Below, in pieces: positions 14,795 through 25,050 of a stretch of 64,000 nt of DNA; the stretch's first letter is position 1, and each line of letters opens with the position of its first letter. The stretch covers positions 124,001 to 188,000 of the forward strand of contig NZ_JASERL010000004.1 in NCBI RefSeq assembly GCF_030766935.1, given 5' to 3'. This stretch comes from Streptomyces sp. KL109B. GTDB taxonomy: Bacteria; Actinomycetota; Actinomycetes; Streptomycetales; Streptomycetaceae. Below the pieces are notes generated by a model, which was given only the letters and a program-made list of their open reading frames with translations, ran no database searches and had not been told where the DNA came from. A program made the position numbers and the translations under genes.

Positions 14795-16054
14795 TCAGAG
14801 CGGAGCGACAGTCGCGCCCACCTCCGGCCGGGCGACCGGCCCCGTCGCCGCCTCGACGAGCCGCTGGAGCGCCCGGCGGTGGGCCGCGAGGCGCCCGGGG
14901 CGGCCCACCGTCAGGGCTCCGACCAGTCGTCCGCGCCGGTGGTACACGACCTCCAACTTGCGCTCCGGGAGGCTGCGTTCGACGACGGTCGCCTCGTCGG
15001 CCACGGAGGGCAGGCCGACCGAGCGGATGCCCGCGCCGTGCAGGTCGGACCAGAAGGAGGGCACGGTGTCGAAGGGCCGGGACGAGTTCGGGCACAGCAG
15101 GGTGCGGGCGGCGGTGGCGGCCTGCTCCACCGCGTTCGTCCAGTGGCCGAGCGCCATGCGTTCGCCGTCGGCCAGCGGCTGGGGCGCGAGCGCGACGTCG
15201 CCCGCGACCGTGATGTCGGGGAAGGCGGAGCCGTCCGGCCGCAGGGCGCGCAGCCAGGAGTCGCACCGTACGCCCCCGTCGACGGCCACGCCGCAGCCGG
15301 CGAGCCAGCCGGTGGCGGGCGCGGAGCCGAGCGCGAGCACCGCCGCGTCGGCCTGCTGGTACGAGCCGTCGGAGAGTCGCGCGCCGGCGAGCCGGCCGTC
15401 GGGATCGGCGCGGAACTCCTCGACGGTCGTCCCGGTACGCAGGTCGATCCCGGACTCCCGGTGCAGCGCGGCCACATAGGCTCCGGCGTCGGCGCCGATG
15501 GCCCGCTCCAGGGGCTGGACCGCGGCCTCGACCACCGTGACGTCGAGACCACGCGCGCGGGCCGCCGCGGCGACCTCACCGCCGAGGAACCCCGCGCCGA
15601 CGACCAACAGGCGCCGCGCGCCGAGGAGTTCGTCCCTGAGGGCGAGCGCGTCCCGCCAGCCCCTGAGGGTGTGCACCCCGTCGGGGACCGGCGCGGGCCA
15701 GGTGCGCGGCGCCGCCCCCGTGGCGACGAGGAGGCCGTCGTAGGAGAGTTCGGAGCCGTCGGCGAGCGTGAGCGTACGGGCGTCGGGGGCGAGCCCTGTG
15801 GCCGCCTGGCCGAGCCGCCAGCGGATGTCCAGGCCGTCGGGGAAGGGCAGTTCGGGCACGGCGGGGCGCTCGCGTGCGGTCAGGATCTGCTTGGACAGGG
15901 GCGGCCGGTCGTAGGGCAGCCGGGGCTCGTCCCCGACCACGGTGATCGTCCCGGTGAATCGCTGGGCGCGCAGCGCCTGGGCGGCCCGCAGGCCGGCGAG
16001 GGAGGCGCCGACGATCACCAATCGCCGCCGGTCCTTCGACTGCGGTTCGGTCAT
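14795..16054 (-). CDS. FAD-dependent ferredoxin reductase (NAD(P)/FAD oxidoreductase)
   Basis: 419 residues. An FAD dinucleotide motif lies at the start (LVIVGASLAGLRAAQAL), an NAD(P) motif in the middle (LLVVGAGFLGGEVAAAARARG), a second FAD contact TVAGDVALAPQP, and a C-terminal reductase domain (LEVVYHRRGRLVGALTVGRP). This is the architecture of putidaredoxin/rubredoxin reductases that feed P450 or dioxygenase ferredoxins. The ferredoxin gene overlaps its start by 4 bp, so the two form an electron-transfer pair. No cytochrome P450 gene lies in the window, so the terminal acceptor is unknown. Confidence 0.9.
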   Translation of the reverse strand: MTEPQSKDRRRLVIVGASLAGLRAAQALRAQRFTGTITVVGDEPRLPYDRPPLSKQILTARERPAVPELPFPDGLDIRWRLGQAATGLAPDARTLTLADGSELSYDGLLVATGAAPRTWPAPVPDGVHTLRGWRDALALRDELLGARRLLVVGAGFLGGEVAAAARARGLDVTVVEAAVQPLERAIGADAGAYVAALHRESGIDLRTGTTVEEFRADPDGRLAGARLSDGSYQQADAAVLALGSAPATGWLAGCGVAVDGGVRCDSWLRALRPDGSAFPDITVAGDVALAPQPLADGERMALGHWTNAVEQAATAARTLLCPNSSRPFDTVPSFWSDLHGAGIRSVGLPSVADEATVVERSLPERKLEVVYHRRGRLVGALTVGRPGRLAAHRRALQRLVEAATGPVARPEVGATVAPL

Positions 16055-16248
16055 CGGGCACCCGCTGAGACGGTGATGGCGCGCACGGGGCAGACCGCGG
16101 CGGCCTTCTCCGCCGCCGCGCGCAGGCCGTCGGCGGGCGTGGCGTCGTACGTGAGGAAGTCGTCGTCGTCGAAGGCGAAGACCTCGGGCGCCGCGAAGAC
16201 GCACTGACCGTGGCTCTCGCAGCGGTCCATGTCCACGGTGATCTGCAT
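16051..16248 (-). CDS. [3Fe-4S]-type ferredoxin
   Basis: 65 residues. C10-x2-H13-x2-C16 and a late VCPVRAI (C53) give three cysteines with His in the place of the fourth ligand, the pattern of P450-linked [3Fe-4S] ferredoxins of actinomycetes. The middle is acidic (FAFDDDDFLTYD), suited to docking a reductase. The stop overlaps the start of the reductase gene by 4 bp. The 87 bp upstream, before the flavoprotein gene, contain an imperfect direct repeat of a 27-bp unit (GATCGGGTTCTTCCGG core). Confidence 0.92.
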   Translation of the reverse strand: MQITVDMDRCESHGQCVFAAPEVFAFDDDDFLTYDATPADGLRAAAEKAAAVCPVRAITVSAGAR

Positions 16249-16261
16249 GTTCGGCTCCGTT

Positions 16262-16326
16262 TGCGGGGATCGGGTTCTTCCGGTCCGTTTGCGGGATCGG
16301 GTTCTTCCGGGGATCGGGGTTCTTCG
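16262..16326. repeat. imperfect direct repeats upstream of ferredoxin gene
   Basis: Three copies of a GGGGATCGGG-TTCTTC(CGG) core occur in about 65 bp between the flavoprotein stop and the ferredoxin start. The function is unknown. Confidence 0.6.
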
Positions 16327-16335
16327 GTGCGGCGG

Positions 16336-17301
16336 TCAGCCGACCGGGGGGTTGAAGCGGGAGTACTGGGGTGCCGACCAGCGCAGTGCGGAGGCCGCGT
16401 CGATCTCGCGCACCGCGGACACGGAGAACTCCACGAGGCGCTGGGCGCCGGGCGTGCGGGCGGACTCCCCGGTGTCCCACACCGTGTGCGCGCTGCCGGT
16501 CAGCAGCAGCGCCGAGCCCGTGTCCCAGTCCGGGAAGAACAGGCCCGCGTCCGGATTGAGGGCCAGATTGCCGAGCGTCAGGAACATCGCGTTGCCCACG
16601 TAGTCGGGCCAGCACAGCCGGGTCGGGGAGAGCACCTGTACGAAGCCGGGGTTGCCGCCGCGGTGCGAGGCGTCGGCGTCGCCGCGGCCCGCCCGCGCGG
16701 CGGCGGTGGCGATGAAGAAGGTGTCCGCGCGGCGCACCGTCCGCTGCTGTGCGGGGGTGAGGGCGGTGCCGTCGGTGACCCGGCGGGCGCCTTGCCCCGT
16801 CCCCTCGGCGTGCGCGTCCACGTCCGCGTCCGCATGCGCGTCCGCGTCGAGGATCCGGTACTCCCGTTTCTGGAGGTACTTGGGGCAGTTGGAGATCACT
16901 TGGTCGAGCTCGACGCGCAGGCCCGCGCCGTGCGGGGTGGCGCGTCCGTTCATCCGCATCCGGCGCCGGGTGGCGGGCTCGATGGCGATCATCCCTACGC
17001 GGGTGACGGCGGCGGGGTCGCACAGCCGCTCGTACAGGGGGTCCTGCGGCAGGGGCAGGGTGTCGATCTCCAGCGTGCCGGGGTCCGGCACCCTCAGGAA
17101 GCCGGGGGTGCCGGTCAGTTGCCCGGCCCACAGGCGTCCTTCGCGATCGGCGGCCCCGATGACCAGCATGGGCTGCTGGGCCAGGAAGTCGACGGCGACC
17201 GGGGGCACGGTCGCGCCGATGGCGCCGCCCGAGAAGTCCGCCTCCTGGGCGAGCCCGGCCCGCTCCTGCACGGAGATCTCGCCGCTGTGATAGGTGGCCA
17301 C
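16336..17301 (-). CDS. pyridoxamine 5'-phosphate oxidase-like FMN-binding protein
   Basis: 321 residues. The two halves look like the split-barrel FMN-binding fold: FLAQQPMLVIGAADREGRLWAGQLTGTPGFLRV in the first half, and FIATAAARAGR...VQVLSPTRLCWPDYVGNAMFLTLGNLALNPDAGLFFPDWDTGSALLLTG in the second, as in the long actinobacterial PNPOx-family proteins. Substrate unknown; related proteins use FMN or F420. Odd feature: between the halves is a simple-sequence insert ADAHADADVDAHAEG encoded by a GC-rich 6-12 bp repeat. It lies upstream of the ferredoxin and reductase genes, so reductive or oxidative flavin chemistry served by that pair is possible but unproven. Confidence 0.82.
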   Translation of the reverse strand: MATYHSGEISVQERAGLAQEADFSGGAIGATVPPVAVDFLAQQPMLVIGAADREGRLWAGQLTGTPGFLRVPDPGTLEIDTLPLPQDPLYERLCDPAAVTRVGMIAIEPATRRRMRMNGRATPHGAGLRVELDQVISNCPKYLQKREYRILDADAHADADVDAHAEGTGQGARRVTDGTALTPAQQRTVRRADTFFIATAAARAGRGDADASHRGGNPGFVQVLSPTRLCWPDYVGNAMFLTLGNLALNPDAGLFFPDWDTGSALLLTGSAHTVWDTGESARTPGAQRLVEFSVSAVREIDAASALRWSAPQYSRFNPPVG

Positions 17302-17352
17302 GGCGTTCCCGTCCTTCCGTTTCCTGTTCCGGGTTCGTGTTCCGGTTTCCGG

Positions 17353-17390
17353 TGCGTTGGCGTTGGCGTTGGCGTTGGCGTTGGCGTCGG
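17353..17390. repeat. 6-bp tandem repeat (GCGTTG)
   Basis: Six consecutive copies of GCGTTG, the last degenerate, lie between the flavoprotein start and the VOC gene stop. It could alter spacing of the upstream region of the flavoprotein gene. Confidence 0.8.
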
Positions 17391-17445
17391 CGATGGGCCG
17401 GGCCGGCCGACCCGGTGTCCGGCCGGCCGGCCCGTGCGCGGTGGC

Positions 17446-17901
17446 CTAGAAGAACCCGCAGGTGGGCGCCCCGGCGGTGGGGGCGGCGGCCGGGTCGGCC
17501 CCGGTCGGCGCGTAGACCTCCAGGCGGATGCCGTCCGGGTCGGTGAAGAAGATGCCGCCGGACGTGGCCTGCTCGCCGTGCGGGACGACGCCCTCGTACG
17601 CGAACTCGGCGCCGAGCCCGCGCAGCGCCGCCTCGGTGGCCTTGACCTCCTCGATGTCACCCACCTGGAAGGAGAGGTGGTGCAGGCCGGGGCGGGCGGT
17701 GCCGAAGGTGCCCTCGCTCTGCTGCCACAGCGTGACGAGCAACTGCTCGCCGCGCCCGAGGAAGGCCCAGCGACGCCCCTCGTCCTTGCCCTCCGCGAGG
17801 ACCTCGAAGTCGAACACCTCGCGGTAGAAGGCGAGCGAACGGTCCAGGTCCGTGACGTTCAGGCCGACATGCCCGGTCTGCAGGGTCTTCGCCTTGCTCA
17901 T
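17446..17901 (-). CDS. VOC family (glyoxalase/dioxygenase-like) protein
   Basis: 151 residues. Two beta-alpha-beta-beta-beta modules are visible: TGHVGLNVTDLDRSLAFYREVFDFEV, then GLHHLSFQVGDIEEVKATEAALRGLG and GGIFFTDPDGIRLEVYAP. His in GHVGLN, His in LHHLSF and Glu in RLEVYAP are the likely metal ligands. Such proteins include glyoxalases, extradiol dioxygenases and resistance proteins; the substrate is not evident. The tail after residue 135 is Ala/Pro-rich and ends CGFF. It is divergent from the first ABATE/CGNR gene, with a TAACC-N18-GGTTA inverted repeat between them. Confidence 0.88.
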   Translation of the reverse strand: MSKAKTLQTGHVGLNVTDLDRSLAFYREVFDFEVLAEGKDEGRRWAFLGRGEQLLVTLWQQSEGTFGTARPGLHHLSFQVGDIEEVKATEAALRGLGAEFAYEGVVPHGEQATSGGIFFTDPDGIRLEVYAPTGADPAAAPTAGAPTCGFF

Positions 17902-17944
17902 CGTTGATCACATGCCTTCGTCAGGGGTTGCGGGACATTCCCCG

Positions 17945-17972
17945 TAACCATTGAAAGGGAGATTAAGGGTTA
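17945..17972. promoter_or_regulatory. candidate operator, TAACC-N18-GGTTA
   Basis: Perfect 5-bp inverted repeat in the divergent region between the VOC and ABATE/CGNR genes. Comparable TAAyn-N18/19-nrTTA repeats precede the other two ABATE genes of the window. Confidence 0.35.
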
Positions 17973-18061
17973 GAAGAGAAGGCGGTCAACCCCTGATCTT
18001 GCTTTGACTGGTTAATGTGGGTGGGTGAGTGCACCGCCGCCCCGTGGAAAGGTCCCGCCCT

Positions 18062-18628
18062 GTGCCACCCACCCCGGCCCCCGACCCCCGGCCGCTGACG
18101 GCCGAACCCCTCGCCATCGACCTGCTCAACACCCGGTGGATCGCCGACACCACACGCCATGACCTGCTGGACTCCCTCGACGGGCTCGCCTCCTGGCTGA
18201 ACAGCGCGCCGGTCGTCGAGGCCCTCGGCAGCGCCCTCCCGGCCGACCAGGAGACGCTGGACCGGCTGCTCCTGGCCCGGTCCGCGCTCGACTCCGTCGT
18301 CGCCGCGCGGCACCCCGCGCCCAAGGCCGCCGAGGCGCTCAACGCCGTCCTGGCGCACGGCAGGCTGCGCCGCACCCTCGGCCCCGACGGGCCCCTGAGC
18401 ACCACGGAGGTCGACGCTCCGTCCTGGCTCCCGGCCTGGTCGGCGGCCGAAAACTATCTGCGCCTGCTCGCCGACCGCCCCGAGCGGATCCGGCACTGCG
18501 CGAACGACGCCTGTCTGCTGCACTTCTACGACGTGTCCAAGAACGGCACCCGCCGCTGGTGCTCCATGGCGGGCTGCGGCAACCGCGCCAAGGCGCAACG
18601 GCACTACGCGCGGCACGGCGGCGCATGA
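18062..18628 (+). CDS. ABATE-domain/CGNR zinc-finger transcription factor-like protein
   Basis: 188 residues from GTG 18062, which has GGAAAGG about 10 bp upstream; GTG 18029 in the same frame is an alternative giving 199 residues. N-terminal ABATE domain (LAIDLLNTRWIADTTRHDLLDSLDGLASWL). The C-terminal CGNR zinc finger has C-x4-C in CANDACLLHFYD and WCSMAGCGNRAKAQRHYARH. ABATE proteins are thought to be stress-linked ligand-sensing regulators, with CGNR as the DNA- or protein-binding end. It is divergent from the VOC gene and is probably its regulator. A 15-bp-stem terminator follows. Confidence 0.88.
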   Translation: MPPTPAPDPRPLTAEPLAIDLLNTRWIADTTRHDLLDSLDGLASWLNSAPVVEALGSALPADQETLDRLLLARSALDSVVAARHPAPKAAEALNAVLAHGRLRRTLGPDGPLSTTEVDAPSWLPAWSAAENYLRLLADRPERIRHCANDACLLHFYDVSKNGTRRWCSMAGCGNRAKAQRHYARHGGA

Positions 18629-18632
18629 CAGC

Positions 18633-18672
18633 GGCGGGGGCGGGGCCCGTCAGCCACGGCCCCGCCCCCGCC
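18633..18672 (+). terminator. terminator after first ABATE/CGNR gene
   Basis: A 15-bp perfect GC stem (18633-18647 with 18658-18672) and 10-base loop start 5 bp after the stop codon. Confidence 0.75.
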
Positions 18673-18705
18673 CCTCACCCTCACCTCAGCTGAACCCACC
18701 CTCAG

Positions 18706-18765
18706 CTCAGCTCAGTTCACCTCAGCTCAGTTCACCTCAGCTCAGCTCACCTCAGCTCAGTTCAG
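18706..18765. repeat. 15-bp tandem repeat (CTCAGCTCAGTTCAC)
   Basis: Four near-identical 15-bp copies, themselves built from CTCAG units, lie just past the stop of the adenylate-forming ligase (minus) and the end of the ABATE terminator (plus). Confidence 0.9.
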
Positions 18766-18773
18766 CTCGCCCG

Positions 18774-20440
<1,667 letters not shown>

Positions 20441-20444
<4 letters not shown>

Positions 20445-22450
20445 GACCGCCTCCCGTGCGCGGCCACCGCGCCGCTCGTGGACTGGCCCGGGATGAGCAC
20501 CTGCCCGCCGCGCCGGTCCCCGGCGGGCAGCGGGCGCAACAGGTCGACGGCGATGGCGTCGGCGTCCCGGTAGAACAGCGTGCCGACCCCCGGCCTGCTG
20601 CTGCCGACCTGGGTGAACCAGCGGGTGTGTTCGGTGGGGATGCCCAGCGCGTACAGGTCCTGTTGCGGCTCGCCCGCGGCGTCGATCACATGGAAGGGGC
20701 TCGCGGTGACGTCCATTCCACCGGTGGTGTACGAGGTGTCGCCCGGTCCCTCGATCACGTACGGCCGTGCCATGCCGTCCGCGACGAGCCCGCGGATCAG
20801 CGGGGAGGTGTCCCGCGGCAGGTCCGGGGTGGGGATCCGGGCGTCGACGAGCGCGCGCACGATCCGCGCGGACCCGGCGACCTGCGCCGAGGCGACCCGG
20901 TATCCGCCGGACCGCGCGTCGGACGTGAACGCCGTACCGGGGCCCACGACCGTGACGACGCCCTGCCGCACGAGCGCCCGCAGCTGCTCGACGCGGACCA
21001 TCGGGGGCCCGGCCGACAGCAGGGCGTTGACCGGCAGGAACCGCCGGTCGAAGAAGCCGGTGTGCGACGCGGGCAGCAGCCCGCCGTGGTCGACGGCCTC
21101 CCGGACCACGTTGCGGATGTCGCGCAGCACGTCGAGCGCGGACTTGAGCGGCCCGTCCAGGGTGCCGAGCGCGGCCTGCGCGAGGTCCTCCGCCATCACG
21201 TCGAGGAGCCGGGCGCGGAACGCCTCGGGGCTGTCGAACTCCTCGTCGGCGAACGGCCGGGCCAGCGCGTTCAGATCGATGGGCGGTACGTGGCCGAGAC
21301 CGGCCGCGTCGAGCAGCGGACCGCGGTCGTCGCCGCGGCGCACGGCGTCCGCGTGGGACCGCGCGAACTCCTCGGCGGCCGCGGCTCCTTGGGCGGTGCG
21401 GACATGGGTGACGTAGTAGACGTGCTCGACCTCGCGCAGCAGCAGCGGCAGTACGTCCTCGGCGAAGTCCAGCTGGCCGGTGCCGCCCCCGGCGGCGCGC
21501 GCGGCGCGGGCGGCGGTGAGCGCTTCGCGGGTGAGGAAGAGGGAGCGGTGGCTGTACGTGGGCTCTTTCTGGTTGCGGCCGCGCGCCGGGATCGGAAGGC
21601 CGCTGCGGGAGCCGGCCACGATCTCGGGTTCGCGCCCGCTGGGTGCGTAGACCAGCTCGCCGTTCTCGGTGCGGAAGGTGCCGCCGCGCCCCACGGTCAG
21701 CGACAGCATCACGTCGTAGAAGGACAGGCCGAGCCCGCGGACGCCGACCGCGCTGCCCGGCGGGATCGTCGCCTCGTCCAGCGGGAGGTCGGCGGCCGAA
21801 TCCCCGCACAGGTAGTGGGTGTTCGGGGTGCGCGCGGCGAAGTCGAGCATCTCCCGCTCGAAGGCGTCGGGGGCGTTGCGCGGGTGTCCCGTGGCGAGCA
21901 CGACCCGGTCGGCCTCCAGCAGGTGCGGGGCGGTGTCCAGGCTGAGCAGATACCCGCTGTCGGTGCCGGTGCGCAGCGCGGTGACGCGTCCCGTGACCGG
22001 CACGATCCGGACGTGCGGCGGCAGGTGCTCGACGATGGTGCGGTACACGTCCGCGAGGTAGTGGCCGTAGCGGACCCGCGACGCGTAGTCGTCGGGCCCG
22101 AGCGGCTCCTCGCCCTGCCGCGCGCGCCGCTCGATCCACTCGCCGAGCGAGGGCCCCGCCCCCGGCCGGGCGGGCCCTTCGTCGGGCCCGCCGGAGTACA
22201 TGGTGACCTGGCTGATGACGGTGTTCATGGTGAACCACCCGTCCTGGTCGGTGCGCCACACCCGGCCCGCGCCGATCTCCGTGGCGTCGATCAGGTGGAT
22301 CCGTACGGGCCGCGGGACGGCACCGGCGGGCAGCCGCTCGGCCTCCGCCGCCGTCCGCACGGCGAGCCGTTCCAGAACGGAGAGCCCTCGGGGCCCGCTG
22401 CCGATGACGGCGACGACGAGGGGGCGTGCATCGGATGAGTGTCCGGACAC
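20441..22450 (-). CDS. FAD/NAD(P)-binding oxidoreductase-like protein
   Basis: 669 residues. A dinucleotide-binding motif opens the protein (VVAVIGSGPRGLSVLERLA, residues 12-30). Further FAD contacts are WFTMNTVISQVTMYSGGP, RVVLATGHPRNAP and VGVRGLGLSFYDVMLSL. This pattern belongs to the FAD-NAD(P)-binding (NAD_binding_9) family, whose members near biosynthetic clusters are mostly uncharacterised; some relatives hydroxylate amines. The C-terminal third ends SSRPGVGTLFYRDADAIAVDLL. Overlaps the ligase start by 4 bp. The 88 bp between it and the mutase E gene contain no gene. Start ATG 22450 is taken because the next Met is far inside the Rossmann fold. The reaction is unknown. Confidence 0.85.
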
Positions 22451-22538
22451 AGGAATTCCCTAGCTGTTGAGAAGAAGGGGAGGAAGCGGTGGACCGCGGC
22501 GGCCGGCCGGGTCGGGCGACGGACAGTCAGGCGGGCAG

Positions 22539-23846
22539 TCAGGCGGGCAGCGCCGCCGTGCCCGTCGCGCCTCCGTGCTCCAGGGCGGCCCGGTCGAAGG
22601 ACTCCTGGGTGTGGGAGAGCATGCCGAGCAGGTCGTCGGCGCGCAGCCGGTCCCGCCCGGGGGCGGGCAGCGCCCGGATCGGCATGGCGCCGGTGCTGTG
22701 CCACTGCAGGCTGCCGCGCGCGTCGATGTAGGCGCGCGAGCGCTGGGCGTTGTCGGCGTGCAGGCAGTACGGCACGTCCAGCAGGCCGCGCCGGAACGCC
22801 TCGACCAGTGCGCGCCCGATGTCCCGGTGCAGCCCGAGGACCGTCTCGACCAGCGTGCGCGCCTCGGCCAGGATCCCGAACTCGCCGTCCGGCGGGGCGG
22901 GTTCGGGCCGCTGCGCCCGCGCCGCGAGCGCGGCCTGTTCGAGCGCGTGGACGTTGTCCTGGACGGTGGGGATGCGGTGCGCCTCCGCGGGCGTCTTCAC
23001 GATCATGCGCTCGGTGCCGGTGCGGGCCGCGAGGCGGGCGCTGTCGCGCAGCAGGGCGAGCGCGCCGCCCGTGGTGCGCGGGAAGACGCCCATGTACGTG
23101 TAGAGCACGACGTGCCAGTCCACGCCCGGCAGCTGCTCCGCCGCGAGGGTGCGCAGCGCGTGCAGGGCCTCGACGTCCTGGTCGTGATGGGTCTGCTGGG
23201 CGTAGCTGAGCGAGACGCTGCGCAGTCCGTGCCGGCGGAAGAACACGCCTTCCAGCACCGAGAGCGCGACGAGCAGGCCGGGCGGGCAGAGCTGGCCGAG
23301 CATGCAGCCGCCGAAGCTCTCCAGGTGGCTGCCGGGCCGGGCGGCGAGGAGCTCGCAACTGCGCGCCCAGGCGTCGACGGCCTCGGGCAGCGGGGTCCGG
23401 CTGTAGGGCAGGCAGTACGAGACCGGTCCGCCCTCGGTGGCGTCGAGGCCCGCGTCCAGCAGGGCCTCGACGATGCCGAGCGGGTTGGCGGAGCCGTGCC
23501 GCACCTGGACGGCGAACCCGTCCGACACCAGGCCGTCGAGGAGCGTCCGGGTGGTGTCCGGGCCGTGCGCGACGATGGGGTAGCCGTTGAGGTCGGCGCC
23601 CCGGGCGAGCGCCTGCGCGGCGGACGCGTGGTCGCCGACGCGGGTGTAGCTGTCGATGGTCAGGGTGCCGACGGTGCGCGCCCGCGCCGCCTTGACCGCG
23701 TGCAGCCCCTCGCGCATCCGCGGCAGGTCGGCGAAGCCCATCCGGGGCTGCACGACGAGCGTTCCGGCTCGTTTCGCGTCCGCCACGGCCGCGGCGAAGG
23801 TACCGAGCCGCGGGGCGGGGACGCCGGTGTGCGCGCTCCCGGTCAT
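22539..23846 (-). CDS. methylaspartate (glutamate) mutase epsilon-subunit-like protein
   Basis: 435 residues. TIM-barrel signature pieces of glutamate mutase component E are seen: LVVQPRMGFADLPRMREGL, VGTLTIDSYTRVGDHA, LNGYPIVAHGP, VRHGSANPLGIVEALLDAGLDATEGGPVSYCLPYSRTPL, and GCMLGQLCPPGLLVAL. The enzyme class interconverts L-glutamate and (2S,3S)-3-methylaspartate with adenosylcobalamin. It is shorter than the clostridial catabolic form (about 483 residues) and similar in size to forms in antibiotic clusters. The start overlaps the stop of the cobalamin-binding subunit by 4 bp, so the two subunits are made together. No methylaspartate ammonia-lyase is present, arguing for biosynthesis rather than glutamate fermentation. 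Confidence 0.9.
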   Translation of the reverse strand: MTGSAHTGVPAPRLGTFAAAVADAKRAGTLVVQPRMGFADLPRMREGLHAVKAARARTVGTLTIDSYTRVGDHASAAQALARGADLNGYPIVAHGPDTTRTLLDGLVSDGFAVQVRHGSANPLGIVEALLDAGLDATEGGPVSYCLPYSRTPLPEAVDAWARSCELLAARPGSHLESFGGCMLGQLCPPGLLVALSVLEGVFFRRHGLRSVSLSYAQQTHHDQDVEALHALRTLAAEQLPGVDWHVVLYTYMGVFPRTTGGALALLRDSARLAARTGTERMIVKTPAEAHRIPTVQDNVHALEQAALAARAQRPEPAPPDGEFGILAEARTLVETVLGLHRDIGRALVEAFRRGLLDVPYCLHADNAQRSRAYIDARGSLQWHSTGAMPIRALPAPGRDRLRADDLLGMLSHTQESFDRAALEHGGATGTAALPA

Positions 23847-24376
23847 CGGGCGGCCGCGGCGGTGAGCGCGGGAGCGGCGGGGAGCGCAGGAGCAGCAGGG
23901 AGTGCAGGAGCAGCGGGGAGCGCAGGAGCAGCGGGGAGCGCGGGCGGGCCGGCGTGGCTCAGGTAGCTGCGGAACTCGGCCACGCCCGTCGCCTCCTCGA
24001 AGACCGCGTCGAAGCCGGCGGCCGTCAACTCCGGCCCGTAGCTGCCCGCTTCGGACCCGCGCACGCCGAGCTTGCCGCCGATGACGACGCGCAGCCCGCG
24101 CAGGTCCGGTTCGTCGCGCAGCCGCCGGATCACGCGTGCTCCGTCGAGCGCCCCGTGCCCGTTGACGCTGCTGATGACGACCAGGTCGGGGCGGACCCGT
24201 CGGCACTCCTCGACGAGCAGGTCGTCCGGGACACAGGAGCCGACGTTCGTCACGTCGTGTCCCATCTCCTCCAGCAGTAACTGGAGGAACACCAGGTTCC
24301 AGGTGTGGGAGTCGGACGAGACGCTGGAAACCAGCACCTTCCCGCCACGGCGGGACGGAACGGAGTACGTACTCAC
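23843..24376 (-). CDS. cobalamin-binding (methylaspartate mutase sigma-like) subunit
   Basis: 177 residues from GTG 24376. B12-binding Rossmann fold: VLVSSVSSDSHTWNLVFLQLLLEE then DLVVISSVNGHGALDGAR and LRVVIGGKLGVRG. The cobalt-ligating motif is D22-S-H24-T-W-N27, so the His is present but the Gly of DxHxxG is Asn. The last 35 residues are tandem APALPA repeats (18-bp units, 23870-23945), absent from characterised subunits and perhaps a flexible tail. Codon 33 is TTA (24278-24280), the bldA codon. Partner of the E subunit directly downstream (4-bp overlap); 63 bp downstream of the cupin gene. Confidence 0.88.
   Translation of the reverse strand: MSTYSVPSRRGGKVLVSSVSSDSHTWNLVFLQLLLEEMGHDVTNVGSCVPDDLLVEECRRVRPDLVVISSVNGHGALDGARVIRRLRDEPDLRGLRVVIGGKLGVRGSEAGSYGPELTAAGFDAVFEEATGVAEFRSYLSHAGPPALPAAPALPAAPALPAAPALPAAPALTAAAAR
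23870..23945. repeat. 18-bp tandem repeat encoding APALPA
   Basis: About four copies of an 18-bp unit (GGAGCAGCGGGGAGCGCA-like) form the 3' end of the cobalamin-binding subunit gene. Confidence 0.85.
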
Positions 24377-24439
24377 GATGGAATGTCTTTCGCTCGCTCG
24401 ATCAGTGCGGGACGGAACGCGAAGGCAGGCACGCGAACG

Positions 24440-24856
24440 TCAGACGGCCGCGGTGACGCCCACGGGCCGGATGTCCTTCTTCGGCGTACGAGGCGCCGCC
24501 GGGCGGCTGCGGATGGCCAGGACCGTGCATCCGGTGCGGCTGGACATCTGGTGCTCGGTGCCCGGGCCCTCGACGACCAGGTCGCCCTTGACGTACGAGA
24601 TGCCGTCGCTGTGGTCGAGGACGCCGTCGAGGACCAGCATCAGCTCGTGGCCGAGGTGCTCGTGGAAGTCGCCGTGGGCGCCGGCCGGGAAGCGCAGCAG
24701 CAGCCCGATCGAGTCCTCCCCCTGCGCCTCGTCCGGCGCCCACAGCACGTGGTGCTCCACACCGATCCGGCCCGGCTCCGACCACGGCACCCAGTCCAGG
24801 TCGTCGAGGTCGAACCCGCTGCGGAAAACGTTGGGGATATAAGAGATGTCGGCCAC
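24440..24856 (-). CDS. cupin-domain protein
   Basis: 138 residues from GTG 24856. The cupin metal motif reads GAHGDFHEHLGHELMLVLDGVLDH and is followed by YVKGDLVVEGPGTEHQMSS, giving His/His/Glu/His ligands in the ChrR/RmlC-like arrangement. It could be a small dioxygenase, isomerase or metal-bound sensor; the sequence does not decide. It is the first gene of the cupin-mutase-FAD-ligase operon and lies 194 bp downstream of the LysR gene (same strand) beyond that gene's terminator, so the operon has its own promoter. The upstream region holds an AGTTGGTT half-site (24915-24922) and the palindrome CCGATATCGG (24942-24951), possible regulator sites. Confidence 0.85.
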   Translation of the reverse strand: MADISYIPNVFRSGFDLDDLDWVPWSEPGRIGVEHHVLWAPDEAQGEDSIGLLLRFPAGAHGDFHEHLGHELMLVLDGVLDHSDGISYVKGDLVVEGPGTEHQMSSRTGCTVLAIRSRPAAPRTPKKDIRPVGVTAAV

Positions 24857-24941
24857 TGATTTACCTCTCGCAGACCGGTTGATTTGAACATCACCAGGCT
24901 ATGCAGAACACCGAGAGTTGGTTGCCCGCAAAAATTGATGG

Positions 24942-24951
24942 CCGATATCGG
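24942..24951. promoter_or_regulatory. palindrome CCGATATCGG upstream of cupin operon
   Basis: A perfect 10-bp palindrome about 90 bp before the cupin start, with an AGTTGGTT half-site at 24915-24922 that resembles one arm of the palindrome next to lysR. Candidate regulator site only. Confidence 0.3.
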
Positions 24952-24979
24952 AAGCCCCGATAGGGGGCGAACAAAAAAA

Positions 24980-25022
24980 CCGGGGAAGACGGAACGGGAA
25001 ATTCCCCGTTCGCCTTCCCCGG
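24980..25022 (-). terminator. terminator of the LysR gene
   Basis: A 43-base hairpin with long arms (CCGGGGAAG at both ends) followed in the transcript direction by seven T. It starts 29 bp past the lysR stop and separates lysR from the cupin operon. Confidence 0.9.
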
Positions 25023-25050
25023 CGTCGTAAGGGGTGTATCGAAATACGGA

